A DNA stretch of 64,000 bases, taken from the NCBI GenBank assembly GCA_002914845.1, contig JXTC01000002.1, forward strand, positions 1,212,917 through 1,276,916, in the 5' to 3' direction. This DNA comes from Trema orientale (lineage: Eukaryota; Streptophyta; Magnoliopsida; Rosales; Cannabaceae). Positions 62,741-64,000 of this stretch are shown here, in pieces. The notes beneath the pieces are model-generated. The model was not told the origin of the DNA. It did no database searches and saw only the letters and a list, made by a program, of their open reading frames with translations. The number at the start of each line of letters is the position of its first letter. Position 1 is the first letter of the stretch. Position numbers and translations under genes: made by a program.

Positions 62741-64000
62741 GTATACTAATGGTCAATGTAATTAAACTGAAATCTAGTTTATAAACAACACAAAATTATC
62801 TAACAATGCACATTTACATAAATTCCATATCTAAAATTATAAGTTGTGAATTTGGAATTATTGAACAATACTGAACAAAAATGCTTCAAATTGAGCCCAA
62901 TTGTTCTTAGACTCAAAAATTGCATCCAAAGCTATGATATCCTTTCAAATTTGAATCTAAAGCAATCAAAAAAAAAAATCACAAAATCATCAAGAATTGT
63001 AGTCGTTAATCATAAAAATTCTTATAAAATCTTTGGGGCAAAAACAATTATCAAAGCCTAACAAATCCTTTTTTTTCAAAGCAACGTCAAATAGAATGAA
63101 TTAATTGAGCCAAATGAGATAAATTTTGGCTTCCAAAATCGCTAGAAACGACCTTGCCATACGTGAATGAGAGCTGAGTTTCGTCTCGGCCCTCTTATAT
63201 CACCTTGCTGAGAAAAGTGTATTGTAAAGCCGGAACGTTAAGAAATGTCCCTTTACTAATGATAATACCAGTTCCGTTATAATCATCGTAAATTCTCTAT
63301 CGTGTTTTTTTTTTTTAATCTCTTTTCCTTTTTTGTTGTTGTGATTGTTGATAAATAGTCATAACCAAAATTAGACATCTTAAATAAAATTAAAAGGAAT
63401 ATATACTTGTTAAAATTTTTATGTACTATTGTAATAATATGAAATCGTACGGACACAGACTCTTATAACAATGTAACCGCAAAAAGCTGCTTAAAATAAA
63501 TTAGACTATAGGCCTCTTAAACATAACCATATATTAATAACGAAACACTCGCATATAATTTGTATCATTGTAGCACTGTTCGACTAATGTTTGACATGAG
63601 AACATTAGGAATTAGACTATTCAGTGCCAAGAAACCAATTAGGGAGAAATTGATCGTATTGAATTAAATTCTCACATATGAGTTAAGAAAGAGACAGGGA
63701 ATATTGATTTAGAAGCATGCATAGATATAATTGTGGGCAAGACGACAAATGTGATATGCTAATTATTATTAAAGATTATGGCTTGTTATTTACTCGATCA
63801 TATGTTTATTTAGTGACTGACAAAGATAGAATGAAAGAGACATTAAGTTTAGTTAATTTGATTGGACGCTCTCCTAATATTGACCACTTGTCAATTAAAG
63901 TGCAATATGGATATAATGAGAGAGAGTGTGTACAAACACACGTAATTCGGCCAAGTCTTGACAAACTAAAATACAAAACTAGAAGTACTGTTGTTTTTAC
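62741..64000. other. Intergenic to the end of the window
   Basis: AT-rich, with a less AT-rich patch at about 63140-63240. No gene or element ends were recognised. Confidence 0.4.

Noticed and set aside
1-64000. A previously undescribed gene system
   Set aside because: The intact genes belong to known families and lack functional clustering; the rest is explained by transposons, duplications and decayed F-box genes.

Overview
This is a window of an AT-rich nuclear plant genome. The evidence is spliced genes with plant-type introns, plant Copia and Ty3/gypsy fossils, a CACTA end, Mutator-type and hAT-type short elements, and an F-box cluster. The two intact genes match eudicot families. A Rosales-like dicot is my guess, but the species cannot be fixed from this sequence.

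Layout. Positions 1-760 hold one end of a CACTA DNA transposon. Positions 761-6700 are intergenic, with a Copia LTR fossil (3541-4346) and a foldback MITE (5862-6064). Positions 7002-14572 (+) carry an 11-exon gene for a SLC35F/DUF914 membrane transporter of 364 residues; its sixth intron holds two DNA-element insertions. Positions 17837-25762 (-) carry a 12-exon gene for an At3g49140/At3g59300-like protein of 463 residues, probably plastid-targeted, with a DUF2470-like C-terminus. The two genes converge, and both reading frames close across every splice junction.

Positions 26000-34450 are a transposon-rich block: a Mutator-type foldback, a hAT-like fragment, a shortened Ty3/gypsy (Tat-like) fossil with an internal 798-bp tandem duplication, a 1.15-kb MULE with 9-bp target duplications and a possible captured gene fragment, and two more MITEs. 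Positions 35025-36297 and 42453-50470 hold three decayed F-box gene copies. The last copy is split by a young Copia element (43949-50311) with a 5-bp target duplication; part of that element lies in an assembly gap (44180-44875). Between the F-box copies lie duplicated non-coding blocks, a 3-unit minisatellite and nested insertions.

Positions 50471-64000 are AT-rich, with few signals: an in-frame 111-bp tandem repeat, one candidate 65-residue gene on the minus strand (58321-58518), a tRNA-type SINE remnant and short tandem duplications.

How the parts relate: only the transporter and the DUF2470-like protein look like working genes. They have no evident shared pathway, but a similar pair of neighbours exists, as I recall, on Arabidopsis chromosome 3. 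The rest is mainly a record of insertion and duplication. I see no operon-like or defence-like system and nothing that I would call a new biological system.
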